Shown in pieces: positions 38,281 through 50,700 of a stretch of DNA of 64,000 nt (positions are counted from its first letter, which is position 1; each line of letters opens with the position of its first letter). The position numbers were made by a program, and so were the translations under genes. The notes below the pieces were generated by a model that made no database searches, had not been told where the DNA came from, and saw nothing but the letters and a program-made list of their open reading frames with translations. The DNA is from Phorcus lineatus. Lineage: Eukaryota > Mollusca > Gastropoda > Trochida > Trochidae. Where the stretch lies: assembly GCA_921293015.1 (NCBI GenBank), contig OV121092.1, positions 12,282,001-12,346,000 of the forward strand, in the 5' to 3' direction.

Positions 38281-40716
38281 TAAATAATGCAACTTTCTAT
38301 TGACCTCCTTGTAGTTTCTTGTAAGTTTAACTATCATACAATTACAAGCAATCAATATTCGAATGGCAAATGTAATAATACTTGAATTTGAGACAGACTA
38401 GTGAATTATTTTTTTTACGATTGTTAAGCCATTTGTACTTGTATTGCTACTGTGCATCATTTGCTCCTTTTAATAGTCACCAATGCGATTCATTTCTGAT
38501 CTCCGTTAGTCTGTAAATGTCAACGGTGTTATGATGATTTGAACATTGAATTGAATTTGTCGATAGAGCAACGAACTCATGTCTATCTAACTCAAACTTA
38601 GGAATCTCATTGTGCCATTGGAATATTTTACGAGCAATAAACTCGTATTTCGACCCAGTGGAAATATCTTAAGAGCTGATCTTTAAATCACGTATAATAT
38701 GGCATAGTATGACTATTAAAATGTTTTAAGCTGAACCGCAATCATTACTTTAAGGCGCTTCATAAGCTGCCACTTTAGTATTTTATTACTTTCAAGTGAA
38801 TGTTTCTCAATGGTGTCTATGTTAAAAAATGAAACTAATTTCAATGATTGTTGTTTTTGAAGACATGTTTTAACATTGTCCAAATGATTAGAATAGTAGA
38901 GCTTTCAAAATACATTTTTAAAGTTTGATATGTCATACCATCTATTGAATAGCTCTGCAAAGTTACATCATCTTAAGAATGTTTAAAATACATTATCCTT
39001 TTATCTAATCATTAGAGTTAATATTGACAGAATAAAAATTTCTAACATGGTCTCGGCAGTTCAATACTCTGACAGCAAAAAAGGTTTTTAAAAAATTGCA
39101 GAATTTATAAAATATGTTTGCATCTATTTTTTACAATTTTTCCTGACAACGCGTCAGGAATAATCCATCAACTGAAAGTTTTCTTTCTTCGCATCTTTTC
39201 TATATCATCTCTGTGCAACTATACTTGATGTGCTTTACAATTATTAGTGGGCAGAACCCAAACTGCATAAGTGAGCGTTGATTCAAATGTGTGAAGACAA
39301 ATTAAAATAACACGGACAAACGTTGCATCTGATGATCAAGATAGATAACTTTGTTATGTGATTGATTGCTTTATTTATATTAAAAGGAACAAAACTTGAA
39401 AACACATGTTCAGTGTTTTTCTCTTTGAGTCCTTAATCATTCATTGATATTGCGTGTTGCACATATCTTATCTATGCTTTTCATCATGCTGTTTACGAAG
39501 ACTCCTGTGATAATGTCAGCCAGTGAATAGAAACAAGTTGAAAACAAGACATTCACAAAGGGTTAGAAGTAATTTAATGATGCCAATTCCACCTTTACAC
39601 AATAGTTTCAAATCAGAGATCAAAGTTCATGTCAATCAGTTCTAACCAGATAATGTTTGTCACATTGATACTGACAAAAGATGTCACTTTACCTCATTTA
39701 GAATTTTTTATACTTCGTCCTTCCTGGTTATGAATACCTGCATTAGTTACTACAAAGAATTTAATAGCCCTTGTAAAGTGATAAATTCTTTTCCTGCCCT
39801 GCTATGAATTGATGGCATTTGCAACCTAATGCAATCTATGTTTCCTGAACGTCAAACGAACTGTGTTTCCGGTCAAAAATGTTTATAATATTTAAAACAA
39901 TTACATGACAGGGTTCATGTTTGTAATATCATTCTTCGGGGGTACATTTCTCATTTTTGAAGATATGTATGATTTTCGGTGATTTGCCTTAGACGCAATC
40001 ACTGTGAATACATAGTATTACTCTTCGTCTACTTATGTTTTTGTTTCATTTCAATAAAAGTACATCCTCGTTCGTTTATCGTAAAGGAAACAATATCATA
40101 TATAAGCTTAACTGTGAAATTCTTCTGTTTAAACATTATTTTTCTACAATTTGAAGAAGTCACCATTTCTTAGCAAACTATATAAAGTCAACACTGTTAT
40201 TATTTTGTAAAGGAATAATATTTACACTACATATAATGATAATAATTAAGTAAGTAAATATATGAAACAGATAAATGGTATGCTAAACATGGCATGGGGT
40301 CAAAATTGTGAGCTTTTCAATTATCTTACTTATGCAATGAAATATCATTTAAACTCATTTTGCACATATTTTAAGTCAACTTAGACAACATGGGTTATCA
40401 TTATGATCTATCTTGCATTTTGCACAAACATATTTTGAAATGACAAAAGATCATCTAAATGGTCATTTTCGCATTTTGAGCAACAGTGCTGTATAAGTAC
40501 CTGCAGCACTATTGCAGCATGTCATTGGAATTTGTTTTGTCGTTATCTTCTATAAATTTTTTAGTATACAATATTTGTTGAACAAGCTTTGTACTGAACA
40601 ACAGTTTACACGATATTTGCACTAAATTTGAAAGTAATTAAAAAAGCAACAATGTTTAGCAGCTATATTTAGATATGTGGATTATTCTAGATTTATCACA
40701 AAACAATTCTCTGTAA
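38281..40716. other. Intergenic between duplication copies, no gene seen
   Basis: AT-rich sequence with no recognisable repeat or exon. It may include poorly conserved parts of the duplicated unit. Confidence 0.4.
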
Positions 40717-43700
40717 ACGAAAGTTTGAAATTATTCTTGTGTTAATCTATAAGAAACTGATTATGAACAACAGAGGATTCAATTCATAATCTAGTAATCC
40801 GCGGCCGACAATACTATGTACATATGATTGTATAAATAGTTCGTTTAAAGGATGCTTCAATATGAACCGTACATAAAACGAAAATAACAAGTGGTCAATT
40901 ACTGTTTGTAACAATGAAAATGAAATGATGTTGAAAGCCTTTGAAACCCAACGTCTATCTTCGTTATAAGTTTTTAAAAGCCATTTGGATTTCTTTATAA
41001 AATAATTATAGTTCCCTGGGAACTTGATTTTTTAGCGATCCAGACAGTACTAAACCTTTTCTCGTTAAATTGACCCATGCAAAGTCAAGCAGAAGGCAGC
41101 ATAGATCCAAATCACTTTTAATTAGCAAACGCAATTCACTTCTTCCAGTCCCAAAGAAGTAAATAATTTCCGCTTGACATTATGGGTTCTTTAAGTCAGC
41201 AGGTTAAATGACAGAGTTTTAAGTAGTTGCAAAGAATCAATAATACAGTTTTTTCTGAGTTATATGATGGCAAAATCTCCCCAGCCCAGTTTTTGTGTGT
41301 CTGTTTTGAATACTTTTCTTTAACTCTTTGTGGGTGACGGAATATGTCAAAGCCACGGAATCACCAACAATTATTTTGAGTTATTTATATAACATTATGC
41401 TTACAAAAGACAATTTTAGATGAGAAAAACTGTAGAAAATATCGTTTGTTATCCCAAACAGTGACATCCATCTATTGACGTCATTTTTCAAATAAAAAAA
41501 AGACAGTGATAATGATTTCATTCCAACTCTTTCTTCCAGGTCTTCATACAGTCTTTCTATGTTACTAAATACACTTAACCATAAAAAAATCTTAAGTTTT
41601 GAAGTTCTTTAACTTAATTCTAGTTCATCTAAAGAGAGGGAAAAGTCCATCTATTCTTTAAAAAAATGTCCTACAAGGTTGAGCCAATAGCTCAATAAAT
41701 ATTGCTTGCAACAAAGTCTGTTTTCTTACATGTTAATCAACACATTAGGTCCACTGGAGCTCTGGCTTATATTTACTGTCATCAGATGCTAATAACGGTT
41801 GACCCTCCCTGACTGCTAAGTATCACCAGTATGTAAAGCAATCGTAATTTAAAATATAAAGTTATCGTTATGATTACAAAATTACATTAAGAGGGTGTTA
41901 TCAAACGAAATTTTACAATGGAAACACATCTTTTGCACTACATTTTGGTGTGTTTTGATTTAAACATACTACTTCCCTGTCCTTCACCAACTGTAAAACC
42001 TAATATGAGGATTACGCATTATTGGGTTTGCTTGCAATATATAAGATTTGTTTATCCTTTTTGAGGGAATTTTTATGTTTTACCCATAGAAAACATCCTT
42101 CAGTTCTAAGTCATGTGAAATAATCACATTTTTTCTGATATTCTGACCGTTACTGAAAGAACTCTTTTAGTGGCATTCAAGAAGTTGTAGTAGTAATGAA
42201 GTACTATGGATAATCAACTTGAAAACGGTATAAGGAGCTATACCGAAACGTCGCAAATTTGTTAATAAAGAAGTTGAATATCCATAAAAGCGTGTACTTC
42301 ATTGTTACTGATACGTTTTAATAATGAGCTTTTTGCCACATGGAATCAAAACTCTAACATGTTTTGGCTTTATTTTAATTAATATGATATGCACCAAACT
42401 GACATGAATTAAGATATTAAACTGTGAGGACGTATATCATTATTCCTTGGGTGAATAAGCTTGTACATTACGGAAAATAAGGCAGGCAGGTTTCAAATTC
42501 GCCAAACCTGTAACTTTCAAAACTTGAAATTGACATGAAGAACACGTCATCAAGTTTTTAGATTTGTGTTTTATGCATTCATGCATTCAAGAAAAAAAGA
42601 TTCTACATTCCCTCATTGGAAGATGATGGTTTGAAATACAATTAAGTATCGATTGCACACCCCAACAGTCGCCTCAGTGTTTATTTCCTACCTTTCTGCA
42701 TTCAACTTGTTCCATTCTTTCAACATTGATAAACATTTCAAATGTATAGGCAAAGTCATTATAGCCTCTTAACTACCAAGCAAAAAATTGGTTTCACTTT
42801 TATTTTTTTCATAAAAAAATCAAAAGGGCTGGTAGGGATTGATTCTAAGCAGGAAAGGATAGTTTTACTGCATCGTTTCCTCTATATCGTATCGCATCGA
42901 ACGCAGCAACTGGAATTATGCAATCAAAATCACGTGCAAAACGTGTTTTGCAGGAACGATTTATGATGCACGTGAAGCAATGTTACATAAATACCTGTGT
43001 TGGAAAGGGCAGACTTCAGTTACAAAAAGAACATCAAAAGTACGCCAAGACTTAAACAAGCGAAACGTGATAAGCGATCGTTATGTTCACTATGGGGGCT
43101 TCCAAACGCCAAATTGGAAGAACCTTCAACTGCAGCGAAACCACCATCAGAAGGCTGTTAATACGCTACCAGAAGACAGGCCAAACACAGGACAGACCAA
43201 GATCGGGAAGATCAAGCGTAACAACTGCGGTAGATCGCTACATCTGGCAGATTCACTTCCGAAACCGATTCGTAACGGCAACAACAACAGCAGAGAACTC
43301 TTCGTCACCTTCGTTTGGCTGGTATACGAGTCTTCCGCCCTGGAATGGTTTTTGACCAGTTTACAACATCAACGCAGATTACGATGGACACGTACTGTAC
43401 GCAGGTTGCAGGGACGTGACTGGAAGAGGGTGCTGGTTACAGACGAGAGCAGGTTTTGCCTATTCAGGAACAAAGGCAGGGTTCGAGTTTATTGGAGGGG
43501 CGAGTGTATCGCGCCAGAATGCATAAGAGTGGTTCACCCGTTTGAAGGTGGAGGCATCATGGTGTTGGGAGGGATATGTGGCCAAATAACGATGCAGCTA
43601 GTTGTTCTGCGAGGGAATCTGACTGGCCAGCGATACATTGATGAGGTACTGAGACCTATCATCGCTCCTTTCATCCAACAACGGCCAACGATATTGATAT

Positions 43701-46050
43701 ATCGACAACTCAAGACCTCACACTGCCCGAATTGTTAGAGACTACCTCAAGACGCCAATGTCCCTGTTTTGCCGTGACCAGCAAATTCACCAGATATGAA
43801 CCCCATTTAACACCTTTGGAACATCTCGACCGCCATTTGAGACAGCTGGTGTCACATCCGAACAACCAGAAGGAATTTGAGCAAGTTCTGTGAAACATAC
43901 GGAACAGGATCCCCGCTGACTTCATCCGACGCCTGACGATTTCAATAAGGAGGCGTGTATTTGCTTGCATTGATACCTCGGTTTATATCTTATAGACTTG
44001 AAAAATGAGTGAATACACCTTTCTTTTGCCTGGTAGTTTATTTTAGAAATTGAACAATCATTTTGAATACTTATTCACTGTGATTTTTATAAACAAATAA
44101 CTGAATGATATCAGAAATACTTGACAAACAAATGAGAGTGTAAGGATAGTATTGAAATTCTATTAAATATCCATTAAACAATTATCTTTTTTCCTAAAAG
44201 CACATTTCTTCCAATTGGCTCTAATAGATATATAGCTATGCCCAGTACATGATCTTCAGAGGGTCAAAAACCGCATTACTAAACCAAGTTATATCACATA
44301 GTAGAAAGTAGTAATATAGTCTAGTTTATAGTCTAATATCAAGCAAAAATTGAAAGCAGGTATTTAAGTGTGAACACCATTATGAGGTAGACACATGGAT
44401 TGGCAAGGCTTTTCACAACATCTTGCATTCGTTTGAACTCTGCTTCTTTTTGTTAAAAAGGATTGCCTTGCAGTTTAGAAGATCTATTTTCGGTTTACAT
44501 TTGATTATTTTGATTACCTGTTGCTGCAATGTAGACAAGCTTGCAAGAGGCACTTCGCAATGATCAAAAGCGAAAAAAACTGTAGTCGAGTAAGGTATCG
44601 CTTTCATGATAATATGAAATGGAACTGTATTCTGCTATATTATACTGGCTTTAGACGTTTGCAGGGGTTCACAAGCAATAACACTCGACAATAACAAAAT
44701 AAGTTAGCATACTTTCAAAGGATCTTTGAAAATGTATCAATGCGTTCTCCAAATTAGTCACAGTTCTCAGAAGATAACGAAAATTAGCAGATTGTTATAA
44801 ACTTTTGTCTATTACTTTTAGATGTATGTGATATTGTATCTTATTCGTAGTGTGCCTGTAACTGTGTCCTATTTTATGGTTATTCGTGCATAATTCGTTG
44901 ATAATTTGTACATGCTTGTTGATATTCTGCATGAAAAGTTACCAATTTTTGTAATGTGTAATGGCTGTTCAAAATATTTTTAAATTTTCACGATCATTCA
45001 CAATCGCAGTATCTTCTTTGTAGTGATTCTGGATATTTTAGGTCCAAGTAAAAAATAGAAAAAGACCTCATGCATTTCAATTTAACAAGATTTAAAGATT
45101 TACAGGAAGTAAAATTGCTGTTCACAAAAGATGCTGATTGAATGTGATGAGATTAACAGGAACTTTACCTTGGAGATTAGCAAGGGTGAGGCGCCTCCAT
45201 AAATCTTCAAAATAACGCAAAGATATGTGAGATGGAAAAACTGTCGAAATCAGTTTTATTTGTTTTTGCCCTTTAAGCATTAAAAAGTTTTTGCAGAGAT
45301 TAAAAGGAAAAGTGCTTGTCAAAGTTAACTTACATGAATACATTTTCCAAGTAAATACTTAGTGTATGGCTTAGAGATTTTTAGAAAGGTTTTACCATTT
45401 ATACAGAAATTAAAAAATAAATCTGTACTTTTCTTAGAGATACGGAAACTATGTAAGTGGTTGAAAATATAAAAAAAACTAGTATTTATTTCGTAATAAA
45501 AGCTTTATATTGACCTTAAAACTTTCAATCCATGGTATAAATTCTTACTCTTATCATGAAAGGGAAATGGTTGAGATAACATCATAACCTACATATTTTT
45601 AATCACTCATATGGTGATTTCTATGCGAATTCCTTCAGCTGAAAGAGGTCTTAAAATCCACGTAGCAAACATAGTGAATATGCCAGAGTTAAGTAAGAGA
45701 AATTTAAAGTTATAGGAAAGCTAACTGTTTTGATATTTAGGAAATAAGGTATTTCAATAAGTGTGTTCCTCCTTCAACAGGTAAAACTTTCTAGAGTTTC
45801 CAACGTTGAAGGAAACTTAAAAACGTTTATACGATGCTACAAAGCATGTGATAACAAGTTGACCTTTCATCGAAACAGTTTTTCTATAACAAACTGTTCA
45901 GAGTTTTTCTTGAACGTCAAAAACTTTTTCTGCTTAGAGCAAAACTGTCAAGGATGTGTTTGATACTCTTGACTTATTTCGACAAAGCTTAAGAACTTTC
46001 CACAACACATGATCTGACATTTAATGGAAATTTATGAAAAAAGTGATGAA
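40717..46050 (+). repeat. Segmental duplication, copy B
   Basis: Same landmark order as copy A: GAAAGTTTGAAATTAT (40719), GGGTGACGGAATATGTCA (41331), CTGATATTCTGAC (42135), GCTTTTTGCCACATG (42327), GCAGAGATTAAAAGGAAAAG (45293), GGTGATTTCTATG (45613), GTCAAGGATGTGTTTGATAC (45946). It is about 3 kb longer than the matching part of A, partly because of the Tc1 relic at 43.0-44.0 kb. Similarity to A is lost after about 46050. Confidence 0.72.
43060..43990 (+). pseudogene. Tc1/mariner transposase pseudogene
   Basis: Fragments in several frames follow the order of a Tc1 transposase. An N-terminal helix-turn-helix region (TFNCSETTIRRLLIRYQKTG, then DRPRSGRSSVTT) starts at 43083. The catalytic core follows: GRDWKRVLVTDESRFCLFRN (first Asp) and GGGIMVLGGI, then in another frame DNSRPHTARIVRDYL (second Asp), and finally SPDMNPI followed by TAA where the family has Glu, then HLW. 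At least three frameshifts and this stop make it inactive. Terminal repeats were not recognised. It lies inside duplication copy B and is absent from A. Confidence 0.9.
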
Positions 46051-46479
46051 ATATGAAACAAAGGCATCTACAAAAAATTCTATGAATTATATTTCATGGA
46101 TATTGATGCTATATCATCAAGTAACTTATCTAACTAACTAAGTTATCGGTGTAGTTTTATAAAGTTATATTACCACCTTTTAAGCTCAAACAAATACACC
46201 GAAATGTTACATTCCTGCAATAAAGTTGTAGATCCATGGAACTTTCTATGTATCAAGTCTATAAAACAATGCCAACTCCAATCTTTTCTTCTGTATACTG
46301 TAGATTCAACAACTCCGTTTATTGATGAAAATTCCAAACTGTAAAATCAAACGAGATTTGTTAGTAAGAGTTAGTGCTTCTAACTTCTTAAATAGCACCA
46401 TTATAACGTGTGCCTTGTAAGAAGTTTCTCTGTAAAATTCTAATAACAGTGCAAATGTTCCGTGCAATCTGGGAATGAT

Positions 46480-47330
46480 CACAATCTGCAAGTGATCTGC
46501 TAGGAATCGTTCCCTATAGTCCCTCGGTTTGACATAAAAGCGAGCTGTGAGACTTTCACAATCTGAGAATAGATCCCTATACTCCCTCAGTTTGACGTAA
46601 AGACGCGATGTGAGCCCTTCACAATCTAGGAATCGGCCCCTATACTCCCTCGGTTTGACATAAAGACGAGCTATGATCCCTTCACAATCTGAGAATCGAT
46701 CCCTATACTCCGTCAGTTTGACATATACACGATATCTTAGCCCTTCACAATCTGAGAATTGACTGCTATACCCTCTCAGTTTAAATAAAGGTGAGCTATG
46801 ATCCCTTCACAATCTGAGAATTGACTGCTATACCCTCTCAGTTTAAATAAAGGTGAGCTATGAGCCCTTCACTATCTAAGAATTGACCTCTATACTCCGT
46901 CAGTTTGATTTATAGGCGAGCTATGTTCACAATCTAGGAATTGATCCCTATACACCCTCAGTTTGACATATAGGCGAGCTATGTTCACAATCTAGGAATT
47001 TATCCCTATACACCCTCAGTTTGACATATAGGCGAGTTGTGAATCCTTCACAATCTAGGAATCGGCCCCTATACTCCCTCGGTTTGACATAAAGACGAGC
47101 TATGAGCCCTTCACAATCTGAGAATCGATCCCTATAATCTTTCAGTTTGACATATAGGCGAGATGTGAGCCCTTCACAATCTGAGAATCGACCTCTATAC
47201 CCTCTCAGTTTAAATGAAAGTGAACTGTGAGCCCTTCACAATCTGGGAATTAACCCTTACACCCCCTAAGTTTGACATAATGACGAGCTGAGCCCTTCAC
47301 AATCTGGGAATCGATCCTTATACTTGCTTA
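46480..47330. repeat. 62-bp minisatellite, about 13 copies
   Basis: A unit of about 62 bp with CCCTTCACAATCTGAGAATC and CTATACTCCCTCAGTTTGAC is repeated about thirteen times, some copies shortened by a dozen bases. Higher-order similarity is visible: the copies at about 46750 and 46810 are nearly identical to each other, as are those at about 46925 and 46985. Confidence 0.93.
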
Positions 47331-47680
47331 ATAGAAAAACCTTAATAAGCTAGATAATTCCCACTTTATAATGATGAAAATACTACTAAAACACAAATTC
47401 CCAGATTGTGATCAATCCCGCTCATTTTGAGAAAGAGACAAGCTGATTGGTCATCACAATCTAGGAATCGATCCTTATACTTGCTAAATAGAAAAACCTT
47501 AATAAGCTAGATAATTCCCACTTTATAATGATGAAAATACTACTAAAACACAAATTCCCAGATTGTGATCATTCCCAGATTGTTCAGGTTCTGCAGATTG
47601 TTTAAACAATCTAGGAATTCTTAGATTGTGAGCAAACAATCTGCAGATTGTGATATACCCCAGATTGTTCGTAACACAAA
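47321..47680. repeat. Direct duplication and AGATTGT inverted-motif cluster
   Basis: A segment of about 95 bp (ACCTTAATAAGCTAGATAAT ... CCCAGATTGTGATCA) occurs at 47338-47413 and again at 47490-47570. A cluster of CAGATTGT and ACAATCT in both orientations follows, including AGATTGTTTAAACAATCT, a perfect palindrome. This motif is the same ACAATCT word that starts each minisatellite unit just upstream. Confidence 0.8.
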
Positions 47681-47734
47681 GACTACCCAAAAATGACTGT
47701 CTGTGATGGCTCTGTATATTACCTACTTTATTGT

Positions 47735-50700
47735 CAAAAAACAGATATTGTTATCCACAGTTGGTAAGACCCATGAACCGTAATAGTGATCATTGTGGTT
47801 CAACACTGTTTCTAGAAATGACAATTAACATTTTCAATTGTTTTTTCTACTTAACATGACAAAGGTTAAAAAAACTGAACAGAATCGTGATTGAGTACTA
47901 TAAAGCATAAAAAATGTCGATTTTGGTCGCAAAAATTAAGATGAATTAAAAAAATTGTACATGTCTTGTAAAAATTTACCTACAAAAAGTACAGCAGGAG
48001 GCAGCATAGTTCCGACTTTTAAACAGCAAACGCAATTCTAGTTCCAAAGAAGTATATAATTTCCGCTTGACATTATGGGTTCTTTAGGTCAGCAGGTTAA
48101 ATGACAGAGTCTAAAAAAGAAGTTAAAAAGAATCGACAATACAGTTTCTTCTGCGTTAAAGTTATGTTATGGCCAAATGTCACCAAGAAAACAAAGTTGT
48201 TGTTTGTTTTGACTACTTTTTTTACTCTTGGTTGATGACAGAATATGTCGTAGCCACGCAATCAAAAACTATGTAAAACATCATTAAATATTTCCATCAA
48301 TGACTTCCATCTCAGGGCATCAAAATTCTTAAAATTAGAAGAGATAAAATATTCTTATTCTGACTTTTACTTCACGATAAAGTGTCAAGTAACATTCAGT
48401 CAATTACATATACCTAAATGCAACTATCAAGTAAAAATAACATTCCCATTATCTAACCTAATCCTAGTTCATAGAAAAAGAGGGAAATGTTGCAACTATT
48501 CTTGAAAAAGTGTCCTTCAAATATATGGTTGAGACGGCTAAATAAAAATCGCTTACAGCAGAGTTAACTATGTGTCTGTTAACTGACATTTTCGTCTATA
48601 CATAAGGTCCATCCATTTTACTTCAAGAGGAGATGTAACGCATAATTGTGATTATTACAAATTAGTAACTGTAGTCGCTTCACTTATAAGAATCAATAGA
48701 GCCAAAAAATGAGAAAATATAAGTTTTAATTCGACTACTAGGAGACCTTTTATATCGCTGTTTTGGATAACCGCCTAATGAGCCTGGCGAACGCTTAGAC
48801 AAAATCACCGAAGCATGACTCGAAGCCACGCCCAGTGTGTGATGTGCTAGTCGTCAGCTGAAAGTCCAGCCCTTTGATTTTCTCTGTATTTTTAAGCTAA
48901 TTCAACAGCAAAATAGAGGCAATAGCATGACCGAAAGAATTCCAAAATACGATATGCAACTGCTTCATGACATCAACTTTCCCTCTTAGCCGTCAAATCC
49001 ATTTTGATTGAACTGTGACAATCCTTGGACGCGGTTTTCTTGGGTGGGTTTATATCAAAAAGGTTAAGAACTTGGTCGGTGAGAGATCCATTACTATGGG
49101 ATATCACGTAGTGTTACAACATTTATTATCGATATGAAGTTCTAAATTGTCTCGAAAAAAATTAAGGTTTTTGTAATAAACGGGAGAGAATGTAAAAACT
49201 TTTTTAATGTATAATTTTGTCCCACTTCAAATTATGACAACTTAGTACTAAGTGGATAATTCGTTTGTATTTAACTAACGTATATCTTATTGTTAGCTAG
49301 TATAACAATTCACACCATGTTGCAATATCTCTGTCTTTCAATTTAACAATCAATGACAAGAAAACATACCTGGCGCAAGCGTTAGGAACATCCTATGTAA
49401 TCCCAAAGAATGTTGGTACCCGTTTTTCACGATGTACTTTAAATGTGTGTCATCGTCCGTAGAAGTGCATGAGCCAAATCTCCTTCTCTTGATATATTGG
49501 TTGAATATATATTCTAGAAGTTCATTGGTTCAAAACGACTGGACGCAGTGACAATAAACTAAGTGGCAGTCGAATGCCAAGATTACGCCATTATGACAGG
49601 ACATATATTCCGCTTGGTGGGTCCAAGGCGTTAAAATTCAAAAGGTATAAGTAGAGACCATTAAATCAAGAATTTAAATTGGAAGCGATAGGATTATATA
49701 ACGGCCACCTGTGTGTCATAAAAATAAGACTATTTAAACCGGTCTGATTGTTGTGACAACATTTGGCAGACGTCGTAATTGATGTAAACATGCTATTGGA
49801 TAGTGCGCATAGCATCACATTAAAACACTGTCTTTCGCTTGGAACAATACAAATAATTAAAGATATATTTAACATCAATTCATCGGAGGTTTGAGTTGCT
49901 TGGATGACTTCAGATATATTTAAACAGTAGTTTAGGATGTGAGATTTCCTGTTGTTTTTTCATTAAGGAGGTTATACTTCCGCCGACTAGCACGTCACGC
50001 GGCAGGACACGCGGCTGGACACGCCTCAGAGACCACGGGCCAGTTCAGTTCTGTTCACTGGTGCTAATTAGCTGGTGATTGGAAAAAGCCGTATTAAAGT
50101 TGTTTATAGGCCGATTTCGAAAATTTAAACTCAAGTTAATGGCAAATTAGAATACGTATTTTATGAATCACGAAAGTTGCCATGGGTCATTTCAGTCGAT
50201 CTTTAATACCTTATCGGGTTAGTGGGTGTTATTGGACTTGCTTAAAAAGAATATTATTTGTTTATTTTTTTATGGATTTTACATGTTTTACCCCTAGAAA
50301 CGTGCTACAGAACGTTTACTATGAATATTTTTTGGAGTTTTTTTTTTTACTTAAAACTACTTGCAGAAAATGTTTAGGTCTACCAAATCTTTGATCGGCT
50401 ATCACATAATTTTGCTTATGATGAATTCTTGTTGCATTTTAGAATACATTGTATCAAAATCTTGTAGCAGTAAATCGTAACCGTTTTTCTTTCCTATGAT
50501 TTAAAGGTATACTTTCATGTCGAAAATTCATTGTTAGTTTTCACAAATATTGCCCATTTATGCATCTTTAAACTTTGCATTATGCACAAAATATAATTTC
50601 AAATATCTAATAAACTCAAAAGTACACAAATATATTATATCGAATATGCACTTTACACTTTGAGTCTTCTTTACATAGCAAAGCATCTTTCATAGGCTTG

